The notes beneath the pieces were generated by a model, which saw only the letters and a list, made by a program, of their open reading frames with translations, was not told the DNA's origin and ran no database searches. A stretch of DNA of 64,000 bases from Quercus robur (lineage: Eukaryota > Streptophyta > Magnoliopsida > Fagales > Fagaceae), in assembly GCF_932294415.1 (NCBI RefSeq), contig NC_065542.1, positions 41,195,942 through 41,259,941 of the forward strand, read 5' to 3'. Of the stretch, positions 21,859 through 35,136 are shown piece by piece. Numbering within the stretch: the stretch's first letter is position 1; each line of letters starts with the position of its first letter. Position numbers and translations under genes: made by a program.

Positions 21859-24149
21859 TGATTTGACTCTCTCTCTCTCTCTCTCTCTCAAGGCTATAAA
21901 TCAAATTCCTTTGTGGAAAAGAAAAATTAATTACTTCTTCAACAAGTTATATGTTACTTCTTTGACAAATAATAAAATTTCCTTCCACATAGTGAAAATC
22001 CAAAAATAATAACTATGAAAACTTTCATTCCACAAAAAGAAAAACAAAATAAGTAACGAAGTCAAAGTAGAAATTCAAGATAATTTTTAAATCTTGACTT
22101 TTGGAATAATCTCTCTTCTCATATTTAATGTGGCTTTTGTTCAAAAGCTCATGACAACAACCTAGAGACCTAATTTTATAAAATAAAATAATATATATAT
22201 ATATATATATAATATAGTTTATCTATATAAAAAATCACGATTTTCAAATAGCAATCTATTTAATTAAAAATTTCTTTTCAGATGTGTTGAATGCCATATA
22301 ATTCTTCCTTGCCTAAACAATGAATATTATGACACGTTGTGATCCTGTCCAAAAGACATTACTTAAATTGGAAGCTACTTGATAAAAAAAAAAAATCTCA
22401 TATTACTAAAAGTTGTAACTCTTAATAAACACTCAGTTAAACAAAAATACTTTATAATCTATCAATTTATAAATTAATTATCCTTATGTTTAAATGTGTC
22501 CCATCATTTAATTATATATAACTATATAAGGCATTTGAACTTGAGTTCAAATTATTGTTCTAAAATAAACTTGAAAATTTTAAAAATAAAATAAAGAGCT
22601 TAACTGGAAGAAGTTAAATGGCTAGAAAAATGATGGTAATGATGGATTTGATTATCCTTATTCTTGTAAAAGTGAAAGAAAATGACCTTGCCTTTAGTTC
22701 TTTCCATTCCTCTTTCACTTTCAATCTCACTTCCTTTACTTGCAAAACTTGATGATGTTCAAGAAGATGAATTTTATGGGTGCATTACTAGAAAAAATGA
22801 AGTGTAAAACAATTGAGGGGAAAAGGTTTAAACATTTTATACAATTGCATTGTAAGCCGTTATAAACATTGTCTTGTCAAGCACAAGGAGCCGATACCCA
22901 GCAAATTAAAGTGCTTGCGAACGGGTTATTTAGGCCTTTGATTCTTGCATCAGGAAGCACTCTATTTTACGTGCTCATGCAAAATGTCTACTCGAATGGT
23001 ATGAAAAGTATATCAAAGATTTCAAATTCGGTAAGTAGTTTTTCCAACCTCTAGCTCTCTTTATGACAAGAATGTACATATGCAAGCTAACCAAAACAAT
23101 CATCAATTAAATATATATGTCGATGGTTAGAAAAGATTTCTGATTTATATAAACATACTAGGGATGAATTATTTATCTTCTATATCTTTGATTTACTTAT
23201 TTTCAATTTTTATACCTTCCATTGAGATATATAAAGAAAATTAATAGTTTAGTAAATATGAACGAGTCTACCTAAGGGTCTCTTTGGCCTTAGTTATTAC
23301 AATTGTCTACAATAATTTTTTTTTAAACATTTTTAGATTGTGAATGTTTTTACAATGGTTACCGAGATAACCTTAGCTATTAAGATTGTTCACTTGCGAG
23401 TCTTAGCCAAGGTTATTGTGATCACCCCAATTTTATAAAAACCATAAGTTTGTAGGAAACGTTCTCACGTGGGAATCAATAAACTTGTTAGCTTTGTGGA
23501 GAAGTACAATTTTACCTTTTTGTGTTATTATTCTAACTATAATTAAATTAAATACCCCTTTTTATTTCTTTAGTTTATTAGTGGTTTCAATTTGGTCTTC
23601 ATATTACCCCTTTTTAAAAATCATATTCTTCATTAAAAAAAATCAAAATCACTATAATTTAGCCCAATAAAATTAACTTAAATAATTTTTATAGGTGATA
23701 TGTTTTTTATGTTGTGGCACACTCATAAGTTAGCGTGAAATTAATAGGGGTTGATAACAATTTACACAACGCATATGTTGTTAATTTTGCCAAGTCATGT
23801 GTAATATGAGATGCCATGACATGTTAAGATCACGGTTTTGGATCAAATATTCTGCTGTTTAGTTTTTGGTCTTAATCTTACTCATTTTAAGTTATCTTTC
23901 TCCTTCTGTTTTCCTTATATAGTGCTTCAATCTGAATTTTTTCTTTCTTTTACTTTTTCATCTTTCAAGTTCTATTTAACGAGGGGAAAATGTATACATG
24001 TTATGCCTTCATTTTGTTGGTTTACTTTGTCCCATGATTGACATATGCAAATCTATTGTTAGATTAAATAAAAATACAGTCAATTTCAAATCAATAGTAT
24101 AGATATTAATAATGGTTTTCAAAAGAAATGAGGGAGGTTAATTGCAATG
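19206..24149. other. Intergenic, no gene recognised
   Basis: AT-rich spacer. Holds an A-run of about 33 at 21,217-21,249, a (TA)n then (CT)n microsatellite at 21,826-21,890, (TA)n at 22,190-22,212 and scattered small frames with no recognisable domain. The CAATG target duplication of the large LTR element is its last part (24,145-24,149). Confidence 0.5.
24145..24149. repeat. Target-site duplication CAATG, left copy
   Basis: Exactly repeated at 35,132-35,136. Confidence 0.85.
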
Positions 24150-25163
24150 TGTTAATACCCATTTTTGCCACACATTCTCTATAAGCTTGACTCAATTAAG
24201 CCTAACCTCATTATGGGCCCAATTCATGTATTATATTATTTTTTATTCTTTTAAACATGGCCCAAGCCTGTGCAACATATTAGGGAAATTGAGGAAGTAT
24301 GGTTTGGAGGGTATGGGTTGGTTCCTTTCAAACTTTTTGCATGAGCCCAACCCATGCGTGCTAACAAGTGGGCAAGGGACACTGGTAACACTACCAGCTC
24401 ACGGAGGAGGTCTTGTACCCAAAATTTCCACCTCAAAAGAGCTTTCATGCTCTGGCTGACTGCGGCCTAAAGTTTCTGCTCGAACCCATTTTTGCCTTTA
24501 AACATAGTTGGCTCCCATTGTCCAACTCCATCTGCTAGCCCTCACTTAGGTGAACGTCCCAATGGTCTGAAATGTTTGACCAAGGGCAACCAATTAGAGC
24601 AAACCCCTTTTATTTCCAAAATTATGTAAAAAGCAACCAACTCATTTCCTAAGCAAAAGGCAAACTACACCAAATCATGGAAATAGCACTCAAGAGATCC
24701 AAAGCCTCTCTCTCTCTGCCCAAAAACCAGTCATTAGCAATACCCCAAAGCTCAATACAAGAGTCTCTCTTCAGGTAAAAAACCAAAAACCACGTTCTAC
24801 CCTCAGAGCTAAAACTTTAGAGTGAAAGCCCATTCAACTAGCTAACATTCTCATAATTCTAAACCTTAGGGGTGGAAATATGGGTACAAGGGAACTTCCC
24901 TCTCTTCCTCACAACCTCTCTCAATTTCCTCTTCTCGCTGATTATAGGCCGAAATTTCGGACTTGTGTACTTTTTCTGCATTTTCTTGTATTTCAGTTAT
25001 GGCATTTTGATTTCTCTCTTGTTAAAGCACCAATAGCCTTTTTTTCATTATACATTTGGAATTTTGGGCTTGATTCTCCACAAATAAACACTTCTAAAGA
25101 ACCCAATGAGAGATTTAGGCTAATCTTGCATTTTTGGCCCTTGTTGAAAAAACGTCCCTGACA
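24150..25163 (+). repeat. 5' LTR of the LARD-like element
   Basis: 1,014 bp; begins TGTTAATACCC and ends CCCTGACA, followed at once by the primer site. Confidence 0.85.
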
Positions 25164-25184
25164 TTTTGGCGACTCTACTGGGGA
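25164..25184 (+). other. Primer-binding site of the LARD-like element
   Basis: TTTTGGCGACTCTACTGGGG directly after the LTR. TGGCGACTC(T/C)GCTGGGGA-type sites are known from Tat/Ogre gypsy elements, so descent from that lineage is likely. Confidence 0.6.
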
Positions 25185-26219
25185 GTCAAGCAGCTGAAAC
25201 AAGAGAGATCATGTATCCAAAGATTCGAAACAAGCAAAAGATGGTGTCTCACACCAACTTGTCGTTCCATGAGAAACCATGTAATGCTTTGCTGCTCAAG
25301 AAGAGCATTGTGGAGTTGAGCTAAAAAAAGGTCCATCCTCAACTCATTGAGCCGGTGGAAATGCCCCAAAACGTGCAATGAAATTGCTCCAACCTCTAGA
25401 ATCCATCTAAGAAGTGAAGAATTTTAAGGATGGAGGGAGAATTAACTTTCTTATTAAAGCTTCCACTCATCTATATTTTTTTTAGCTATCATTCTTATGG
25501 ATGAATTATCCTACATCTCCTGCTTTATATAATATTTGAGAACATTTTTGTTGTAGCATGAAAATGTAAAAATGGTGAAGCACAAGTCTGACCGCAAAGG
25601 GTAGGAAGGTAGCAACCAATAATCAACGAAGCGAAGTTCTAAACATCAACTTCAACCCAAGAACCCCTAATGACAACGCTAAAAGCTCATCATTGACATC
25701 TCCTCAACATATGTCTTCTTCATTGTTGAGTTTGTATTGTTGTCGAGGTTAGTGCTGAGCATATGGGGGCTGCTGTTGGTGATTAACTTGTTTTGAGACA
25801 AGTATAAATGCTACTGTGTGCGTCCTTTCGCAGCTAAATAGTTGACGTCACCACTAAATGAAGTCTTCACCAAATAGCTGAAGGTCATGGCCAAATGGCC
25901 TACCGCAAGTCGCGAGATATTCCACACCAATTCTTCAAGTAGTGATATTTCATAAACCATGTTTGGAAGTCATACGAGCGACATATTAGCGCCAATGCAC
26001 ATTTAAGCTAAGACTTTTAAGCACTCTCTTTGCTAATTAAATCTATCTATGTCATTTAAATCACTTCAACACTCTAAATTTGTCATCAAAATATTTTTCT
26101 ATAATTTGTGTGTACTACTACACTTAGCCATGACTATTGCTTGCTAATGTGAATTGCATTTGCACTAAGGCGCAAAACGAAAACCTTCTTGGAACATCGA
26201 ACAATGAAGGAAATCCGAA

Positions 26220-26450
26220 CTTAATCCTCTCTCACCCAAGCCGTGACAGGCTCATGCACTCCAAACCATGACAAGCTCACACATCCAAAGTTGACATATT
26301 TGCGCACATCAAGCCATTACAAGTTCATACATTTCAAGCCATGACAAGCGCACGCATCCAAAATCATGGTCGATCCGTACATGCCAAGCCATGACATGTT
26401 CTTATATCTCAAGTCGTGACAAGCGCATTCCAAGCCATGCCAACAGCTTA
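26220..26450 (+). repeat. Degenerate short tandem repeat
   Basis: Repeats of an approximately 25-45 bp unit around AAGCC(A/G)TGACA(A/G)GC(T/G)CA, as in AACCATGACAAGCTCACACA and AGCCATGACAAGCGCACGCA. At least six copies inside the LARD interior; not coding. Confidence 0.55.
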
Positions 26451-26724
26451 ATCATTCTTGAATTCAAGATTATGCTTGAAGAAGGAAGCACTAATGTTGT
26501 CATCCTCAAGTAAATTGTTCTTATCACTCAACTCTTACAAAGAGAATTCCTAAGTAAGCCCAATAGTAGGGGGCTTGGCATGCACCTTTGAAGGAGGCTT
26601 TACAAGACCTCGCTAATATTGTCAAATATCACAAATCCACATGCTAGTTGTTGGAAATCCATCCTAGAGATTTTCAAGTGGAATCTTAGCATAATGTGGA
26701 TGCTTGGAAAAATTGGCATAGAGG

Positions 26725-27030
26725 TTAACCAAAGCACACGAGAGAAATTGTTATGCTAGGGAGTCAATAGCCCTATACTAACATCTCTAATGCTTAGCCC
26801 ACCATTGTCCCAAAGTTAGAAGCCAAGCAAGCAAAGTATGGAGCTACTATCTGCAATACCATGTATCTTCGACAAAGAGACTAACTAAAGCATGGGAGAA
26901 AAAACTATTGTGCTGGGAATGAAACAACCCTATACCAACATCTCCGATGCTTAGCCTATTATTGTCCTAAAATTTGAAGCCAAGTTAGCAAAGTATGGAG
27001 TCGCTGTTTGTGGCACAACAAATCTTCGAT
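26725..27030 (+). repeat. Duplicated ~150 bp block inside the LARD
   Basis: Two adjacent copies (about 26,725-26,870 and 26,880-27,030) share AACATCTC(T/C)(A/G)ATGCTTAGCC, AAGCCAAG(C/T)(A/T)AGCAAAGTATGGAG and flanking text. Copies are clearly diverged. Confidence 0.6.
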
Positions 27031-27419
27031 AAAAAGGAATCATATTCTACCTTATATAACAGATAGGAGGACCCTCATTTTCAATAATTATCTTTGAGTC
27101 ATATGAAGAATACTAAGGGAGAAAGAAATCCCACCAACAACTCTTGGTATATCCTATAAATCTTCTAGACATGAGTGTCCCAAAGCATTCCACACTTAGG
27201 GCTTGATCTTGCCGAACCTATCCATTCGCCCTTGAACGAGTACATTTGGATCCTTGCCACCACTAAGTAATTCATTAAGTGGGCAAAAGAAATTCCACTC
27301 AAGAAAGTAATGGGAGTGGCCATAGCCAACTCCATCAAGGAGCATATCATTCGTAGCCTCGACATCTTGTATAAGATTATAAGTGACAACAATATATCTT
27401 ACTCATACCAATTTTTGAA

Positions 27420-28170
27420 GGCAAGCCCTATGAAACATTAGGCAGCCGATGAACTATCATATTATCCAAGCATGATGAGACCTCTACATGCGAAGATGCA
27501 ATGTCTTCAATAATGTAGGGAAAGCCAACGTTTTCTCCTAATGGCAAACTTTGCGAAGCGGCAAGAAAGCCAACAAATTACTCCTGCAGCAAAACCTCTA
27601 CATGCGAGGGTGAAAATACTCTCAATAAGGTAGAGAAAGCTAAGCACATACTCTCTCAATGGTAAGCCCTATAAAACATTCAGAAGTCAAAAAACTATCA
27701 TATTATTTAAGTGTGGTGAGACCCCTACATGCGAAGGTGCAATGCCTTCAATAAGGTAAGGAAAGCCAATGCTTTCTTCTAATGGAAAACCTTTCGAAGC
27801 GACAAGAAAGTCAACAAATTACTCTTACGGAAAAACCTCTACATGCAAGGGTAAAAAAAAAAAATATACTCTCAATAAGGTAGGGAAAGCCAAGTACGTA
27901 CTCCTTTAATGATATGCCTTATCAAACAATTAGGAAGCCAGTGAGACATTTCATTATGACAATACCCCTACTTGCGAAGATGCAACTAACTCTTAACAAG
28001 GTAGAAAAGCCAATACATCCTCAAAGGTAAACCCTATCGAATGATTAGGAAGCCGACAAGATGTCATATCATTCATATGTGATAAGACCCCTACTTACGA
28101 GGATGCAACGCCTTCAACAAGGTAGGGAAAGCCAACATTTTCTTAACGGCAAGCTAAAGCGGTAGGGAAG
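27420..28170 (+). repeat. Tandem repeat array in the LARD interior (~120/245 bp)
   Basis: At least six degenerate units marked by CCCCTACATGCGAAGGTGCA and AAGGTAGGGAAAGCCAA. Units alternate in type, giving a higher-order period of about 240 bp (anchors near 27,484, 27,597, 27,722, 27,837, 27,966 and 28,087). No conserved reading frame through the array. Confidence 0.65.
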
Positions 28171-29117
28171 CCAAAATAATATATTAAAATTCAAGCACAG
28201 TGATCCGCTACATGCAGGGACATAGCCAACCTTCAAAAGGTTAAGAAAGCCGATGCATAAACCTCGTAAAGCAACAAAGAAGCCAATAAACCATTACCTC
28301 ATTGCCATATGGCAATTTGCTTTACGCAAGGATAAAACTCCTCAAGAAAATAGCAAAATTGTCATTCTATAAGTCACTATATGCAAGAATGTGATATCCT
28401 CAAAAGATGACAGCAATACAAGCCTTATCCAAGCTATTGTCTGTAAGAACGCAATCAACCTCAATGAAATGGTGACAAACAAGTGCACCATGAGCTTTAA
28501 TGCATGAAAACATAGCTCATATGTAGGGGCTTCTTGAAACTAACAAAGTAGCGACTTAATATATGTCGAGTATAAGTCGGCTACCAAGCGGCGAGCCATG
28601 TTTCAATATATATGAGCTGCTGTCTACAAAAGTAAATTTGCTTATCAAAAGACCACTACAAAAAATGGCGCACAAACAGCAAGATGTGTGCTTAGCCAAA
28701 ACCTGTCCACAAAGGCATGAGAAACAAGCAACATGTCTACTAACTTGCCCAAGCAAAGGTAAAGCCATATTCACAAGTTACCCAATTCAAGCACAAGTCA
28801 TTCTCAAGAAACTAGTGCATATAATCTAACAAAATTATGCTACTCAACCAGAAGGTGCGCACAACCTTTCCAAGCAAGCTTTCCTCAACATACACAGCTG
28901 CTCATAGCCATACAAGAGTTGTTTTCACGACAAAGACATACTCATAACCTATCAAATAAAGGTACAAAGTCATCCTCAAAGTACAAATTACAAACCATAT
29001 ACATCCTTGAGGTACAAATGATTTTTTTTTCATTCCAAAATACAAAATATACATCCAAACATCATAATTTGTTTTTTTGTACAAAATAAAATTTGTATCT
29101 ACTAACCATGATAGCAT

Positions 29118-29122
29118 AAGCT
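29118..29122. repeat. Target-site duplication AAGCT, left copy
   Basis: Repeated exactly at 30,389-30,393. Confidence 0.75.
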
Positions 29123-30388
29123 TGATAATGCCTTAAAATGTATACTTATTATATATTTATATGGGCGTTATCTCCTTATTACTATGCTTAATTTTTATAA
29201 TTAAGTCGTGATTTGCATTAGTCCCTATTATTTATCTTTACATAATTTTTTGAATAAGATGTCATTCATTGCGTGTAATTATCTACTTGTAGGAAATCAT
29301 GTGAAAAAGATGAGTTTACAAGAGTTTGTGAGAGAATGAAGGCCAAACTAGAATTAAAGAGGAGCTAAAAGACCATGCTTAAATGTCTAAGGAGGTGCAG
29401 CTGGAGTGCTTGGGTCATCTACCATGTTTGGAAGCTTCAAATAAGGAAAGTAATCAAAGAGGCGGAATCTGAAAAGGAAAAATCAAATTTGAGCACTGAT
29501 CAATATTTTGGACGTATCTCTCTCCTCAAAAGTTCAATTGACACAAAGCTAGATGGGTTGGAACTGTGACTTAAATATATACAACTTTCCAGTTTTGAGT
29601 TTTTCGAAATCCTTAATTTTTGAAGGTCGAAATTAACTCACAAGTTACTACTATAAACCTAGACAAAAATTAAAATACTAAAAGTGTTATTTTCTTTTGA
29701 CACTTTTGACGTTAGGGTTTTGAAGGGAGGCTATGTAAAACAAATTTTGGTAGAGAAAATCTTGTATTTTTCTTTATCTAATGGCAGCCTAAACTCTTTG
29801 CTAGAGCTAGGGGTTATGTTTCTTCTATACGGTATGAATATTCAATGTGATTCTTTCTAGGATTTTATCAACAACATATTTGATTGTTCAATTAGATTTC
29901 TTTTGATGTATTAGTTCTTCCATGCTTTCAATAAGTTCAATCATGTTTTTCTTATTGTTTAGATGAATTTCTAATAGTTTCAAATAGAAATTAGGTTTTA
30001 AAGTGAATGGGTTTTTCTGAAAACTTTTCTAACCACATTATTAATCTAGGTTATCATGCATTCTTGAATTGTCTCAGTTCAACTGAATCATAAGTATTTA
30101 ATTATATAAGAACAATCAATTATGAAATATATAACTTCTTAGATCACAAAGAATTTCGTATCGATATAGGGAAACACCCCGATGCCCTAATATTTACATT
30201 ATTAACTTAAATCAGTTATCAATGTTATTCTTGTTTACAATTACTAGGCAAAAATTATTCTTCATCTTCACCAAAAGTTTTTTTTTTTAATTACATTGTC
30301 TTTGAATTTACCCTGCTCCTTGTGGTTCGATCTCGATACTCCGGGAATTATATTGCTACGATCTCCTGCACTTGGGTGTGAGGAAGCA
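29123..30388 (+). mobile_element. Nested solo LTR, 1.27 kb
   Basis: Starts TGATAATGCCTTAAAATG and ends GTGTGAGGAAGCA, with exact AAGCT flanks on both sides. Near its 3' end is CTCCTTGTGGTTCGATCTCG, a motif common at the 3' end of Athila/Tat-type gypsy LTRs. No internal coding region and only one LTR are present, so it is a solo LTR left by recombination between two LTRs of an element that had jumped into the LARD. Confidence 0.7.
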
Positions 30389-32554
30389 AAGCTCGAACTT
30401 ACAACAAATACTAGTACATAGGAGTTGCTCTATACACAAAAGTGAGTTGCCCACAAAAGGGAAATATAAGAGAATGTGTTTCCAAGGTAGTAGCCCCCAT
30501 TACATGTTATAACCAACTCAAGTTCTCAAGGTTTTAGCAAATTCAAGAAATAAACAAAATGAAAAGAAAGGGCAACTCGAAGGAGATCAAGATTAGCAAC
30601 AATATCTGAAGCCATTATGTTCAGAACACTCGCTTGCAATTGATTTCTCTATGAATTTATGGCCACCAGTTTCCATCTCTTCACAAAAATCCAGTTGACA
30701 AGAGATGCAAGTTGAACTTCCAAGCCTCACCTGAACCATGTATCGACGATGCAATAGAGGTAGTAGAGAAGAAACTCTACAATCGGCCTATCCTCAATCA
30801 AGTTCTTGGCAACACTCTTTCATTTGAATAGTCTCTCCTCAGCCAAAGGAACAAACCAAGTCTTATGCATTTTCATTACCACAAGCACTCTCTAGCCATT
30901 AAAAAAGGAAGCCACATGTTTGTTGATGTTTTCCTCACCAAGCTCAACCAAAGAAGCTGTGCAATCCTCTTGAGGTGAGCTAGGAGTGAAAAGACTAGAC
31001 AAAAGAAACTCAATTTCAACTCAGGAACTCAATTTTACAACAACTAATGATGTTGTTTCTTAACATTGAAACTTAAAGCAACTTGTTGGCCTTACGCATA
31101 GACAGCAAGACAACAAGTTCATCAAATGTCCAACACCAACAAGAAACAAAACAAAAAGAGTTCAAAGTTACCTAACGGTGGCCATGGTACTATCTATTGC
31201 AGCTCTATGTTGCTACCTGAAGCAGCTTTAACCTTCGAAAATGGTGCATTGGCAATGAAATTGGCATTGTGAATGAAGGTCCTAACGATGGCACTGCAAT
31301 TGCCTAAGCCAAAATCATTCTACAAGAAACCATAGTATAACACACTTGATATACTATTATGCAATCAAGAAAAGAAAACAAAGAAAATATGTGACTTACC
31401 AAGTGAGTTACAAGTCCTTGCTCAATAATGGTGTAGTCTCCTAAAGTATACTTATTCCATGCAAAACGGCAAAGTGGCACACTTAGCAACTCCTATTGGT
31501 ATGACAAGAAGGGGTGGCATCAGGTTTTGACTTGTCACATCAAGTTTTGACTTGCCAAATAAGTTGTGGCTTCGCTCTCAAACAAACAGAGCAGCTGCCT
31601 ATGTACCATATTCAATATGTTACAATGATATAACAAGAATAGTGGCTGCGATATCGCCAAAAGCGAAAGCAACTCGACGCAACAATGTTTCATTGAACAA
31701 CATCTCTTATAGCCACACATCGTCGAGGAGCATCTCATTTGATAATAAGTTGCACTGTCCATTCCTTTTGATGCACACAGTGACCATCTTACAAAGCATC
31801 TTCTCATGCTATCATGGTCTATTTTGCCTTATCAAGGCCCAAGACACAAAAGCTATTATGGATGGGCAATACCATGATAAAAAAAGGTGCACACTATATG
31901 TAAACACTAATCTCAGCTTCGCCAACACTTTCTTCACCATTGCAGCAAGCATAAAGCAACAAATTGTGACCCTAACTTTGCTTGCATTCACCACAAGGAC
32001 ATAATACTGGGCGCTGGCAGCACATACAGCAACTATATCACACCTCTATACTACATCGCCAAAGGATTCTTCACTTCATTCCATCTCAAGTAAGCTGTCC
32101 TAAGGCAGCCAGCAGTATCGCTCATGGCAATGGCTTCATTGAAACTAATCTTGGCAAACACATCTCACCAAATTGTCCAATACTAAAGAAACTGAAATAT
32201 TAAAGCACCCCCAATGTGGTCCAATTTGTATAGAGGTTTAAGATGGCCTCTCATTCATCATCATTCTCTCCTATGGACCCAAGTCAAAATTACAATCAGT
32301 TATCCACTCATTCTACTTCCAACACGATGGCCAACTTGAAATCAAGCACAGCTGCACTACAAACTGATTTCCATACCTTATGACTATCAGAATCAATAAG
32401 GAGCCAACTTCAATATGAAATTCAGCTTCAATTATGACTACTCAACCTTATGGGTCGGAACCTCTCGGTATTTCTGTGATCTCCTAAGGAAGAGCCAACC
32501 TACATCAATGATACTATTCATTCAACATGTCGCCAAATACATCCAAGAGATCAG

Positions 32555-32594
<40 letters not shown>

Positions 32595-33182
32595 TCACCA
32601 AGGTGAGCGTCGCATCCGACTTCATCGAGCTTGCACAAAAAACAAATTCAACATCTTGCCGCCGCATTTGACATCAATCTCTTACAACAAAAACCTCGCT
32701 CCTTAGTGACAAAGGTTCCTTCCTCTTCACCAACAATACTGCTTAGCCGAAATTGGTACAGATGGTCCTGCGGCCATGGGCGATGAGCTGCCGCAAGCCC
32801 CATTAAACGTTGTCAACAAAACAACCTTGCCCGTCGCCAATGGTTTATCTCTCTCTTCTTCGGCAACAACGCTTTGACCATCTAGATCCTACAACGAGCA
32901 TCTTTATGCTTCTTTGATTATGGTGGTGGAATGTTGTCGCTCTTATCTCTTTCATTTTGCAACCACCATCTCACCATCCTCCTTGGGTTTTGGCCACATA
33001 GGTGCTAGATCGAAGGTGGGTACAACAAAGCTTTGGAAATTTTGATGAGCTTGAGGGATTTTAAAAAATAAAATATTTACAAGAGCCCGATCCCAAGAGT
33101 TTTGCAAAAAAGGAGTTTTAAAGCTTTTGGAGAAGTTATCTATGCCAAGATCTTGAAAAGTCAAGAAAGAAGCAAAGTTATA

Positions 33183-33218
<36 letters not shown>

Positions 33219-34050
33219 AAAGTGAAAACGACATGGGAGTAAGTGACATGAATGACTTTGACATAAAGGTTACAGGAAGTGAAATCGCTTAGGCAACTCA
33301 TGGAATATTGTTACAAGAGAAGGAGGTGTGTTGGCTAAAGCAGAATTAATGAAAGGATGGAATGGCATGTTAGCTTCCATCTGAGCAGAAAGTGGAGCTC
33401 TTAGCCTAAAAGCTAAAAGCAAGTGGGTGGAGGAAGTCTAATGCTACCTGTAGGCAACTGAAGGAAAGCAACTTGAAAAGTCAAAGGCCATGATATGTCA
33501 AAGCAAAAGTGGTGTGGGGACTTTGCAAAGTGGCTAGTAGTTAGCGTGGCATACTATCACAAGACAAAGTGGCTAGAAATTCAAAGGCCCATCTTTTACT
33601 GAAAGACAAAAGCTACAGAAATGCTAAGGAAATGAGCCTGAAAATTTTAAGGCCGAATATGTATATTACAAAACAAGTGTGGTAAGACTTAAGCCACCTA
33701 GTCATCCGAGGAAGAAATGTTAAAATTTCTCATGGTAGCATGAAAGCCACTTAAGCCATGGAAAGCAAGGACCGTTTCGGGTTGGACTTATCACTTGGTT
33801 ACAACTTGACTTTCTTAGACTCGCGACCATGACATTTCAACAAATGGGCTTCTTTAACCCATGATTTTTCTTACAAGTGGGTGCCATGATGCACGACATT
33901 TCTACAAACAGGCCTCATCAACCCATACCTTCTCAACTAAAAATGAAGTGTTTGGATGGACTAATTTCCAAACCTGCAACATCTACAGTAATGGAAAACA
34001 TCAACTACTCACACGCATGCCACAAGTGCCATGCGTGCTTGGGGGGCTAA

Positions 34051-35131
34051 TGTTAATACCCATTTTTGCGATATATTCTCTATAAGCCCAACTCAATTAA
34101 GCCCAACCTCATTATGGGCCCAATTCAAGGATTATATTATTTTTTATTCTTTTAAGTATGGCCCAAGCTCATGCAACATATGGGAGAAATTAAGGAAGTG
34201 TGGTTTGGAGGGTATGGGTCGATTCCTTTTAGACCTTTTGTATGAGCCTAGCCTATGCGTGCTACCAAGTAGGCAAGGGACATTAGTAGCACCTCTGGCT
34301 CATGGAGGAGGTCTTGTACCCGAAATTTCCACCTCAAAAGAGCTTTCATGCTCTGGCTAACTGCGGCCTAAAGTTTCTACTTGAACCCATTTTTGCCTTT
34401 AAACATAGTTGACTCCCATTGGCCAACTCCATCTGCTAGCCCTCACTTAGGTGAGCCTCCCAATGGTCTGAAATGTTTGACCAAGGACAACCAATTAGAT
34501 CAAACCCCCTTTATTTCCAAAATTATGTAAAAAGCAAACCAACTCATTTCCTAAGCAAAAGGCAAACTACACCAAATCTTGGAAATAGCACTCAGAAGGT
34601 CCAAAGCCTCTCTCTCTGCCTAAAATCCAATCATTAGCAACACCCTAAACTCAATATAAAACTCTCCCTTCAGCTCAAAAACAAGCAGATGGAGTTTTCT
34701 TCTAAGAGCAACACTCAAACTCAATACAAGAGTCTCTCTTAAGCTAAAAAACCAAAAACCACATTCTACTCTCAAAGCTGAAACTTTAGAGTAAAAGCTC
34801 ATTCAACCAGCTAACATTCTCATAATTCTGAACCTTAGGGGTGGAAATATGAGTACAGGGGAACCTTCCCTCTCTTCCTCACAACCTCTCTCAATTTCCT
34901 CTTCTCGCTGACTGTGGGTCAAAATTTCAAACCTGTATATTTTTTCTGCATTTTCTTGTATTTTAGTTATGACATTTTGATTTCTCTCGTTAAAGCACCA
35001 ATAGCCTTTTGTTCATTATACATTTGGAATTTTGGTCTTGATTCTCCACAAATAAACACTTCTAAAAAATCCAATGGGAGATTTGAGCTAATCATGCATT
35101 TTTGGCCCTTGTCGCAAAAACGTCCCCAACA
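34051..35131 (+). repeat. 3' LTR of the LARD-like element
   Basis: 1,081 bp; starts TGTTAATACCC after the purine tract and ends CCCCAACA. Relative to the 5' LTR it has an extra ~60 bp around 34,675-34,735 that resembles a local duplication of an ACTCAA(A/T)(C/A)TCAATA motif. Confidence 0.85.
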
Positions 35132-35136
35132 CAATG
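35132..35136. repeat. Target-site duplication CAATG, right copy
   Basis: Matches 24,145-24,149 exactly. Confidence 0.85.

Larger units (their letters stand above)
24150..35131 (+). mobile_element. Large non-coding LTR retrotransposon (LARD-like), 11 kb
   Basis: Long direct repeats at 24,150-25,163 and 34,051-35,131, both beginning TGTTAATACCCATTTTTG and ending ACA, are flanked by perfect CAATG duplications. A primer site, TTTTGGCGACTCTACTGGGG, follows the left LTR at 25,164, similar to the PBS of Tat/Ogre-type gypsy elements. The purine tract CTTGGGGGG precedes the right LTR. The 8.9 kb interior has no gag, protease, reverse transcriptase, RNase H or integrase that I can see, only short frames. 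It also holds degenerate tandem repeats (26.2-26.45 and 27.4-28.2 kb) and a duplicated block (26.7-27.0 kb). Such elements depend on enzymes of a coding relative. The LTRs differ at many positions and by a ~60 bp indel, so the insertion is old. A solo LTR is nested inside at 29,123-30,388. Confidence 0.85.

Noticed and set aside
31552..32004. 150-codon frame inside the LARD
   Set aside because: No retrotransposon or host domain; another frame of similar length overlaps on the other strand, as expected by chance in GC-moderate sequence.
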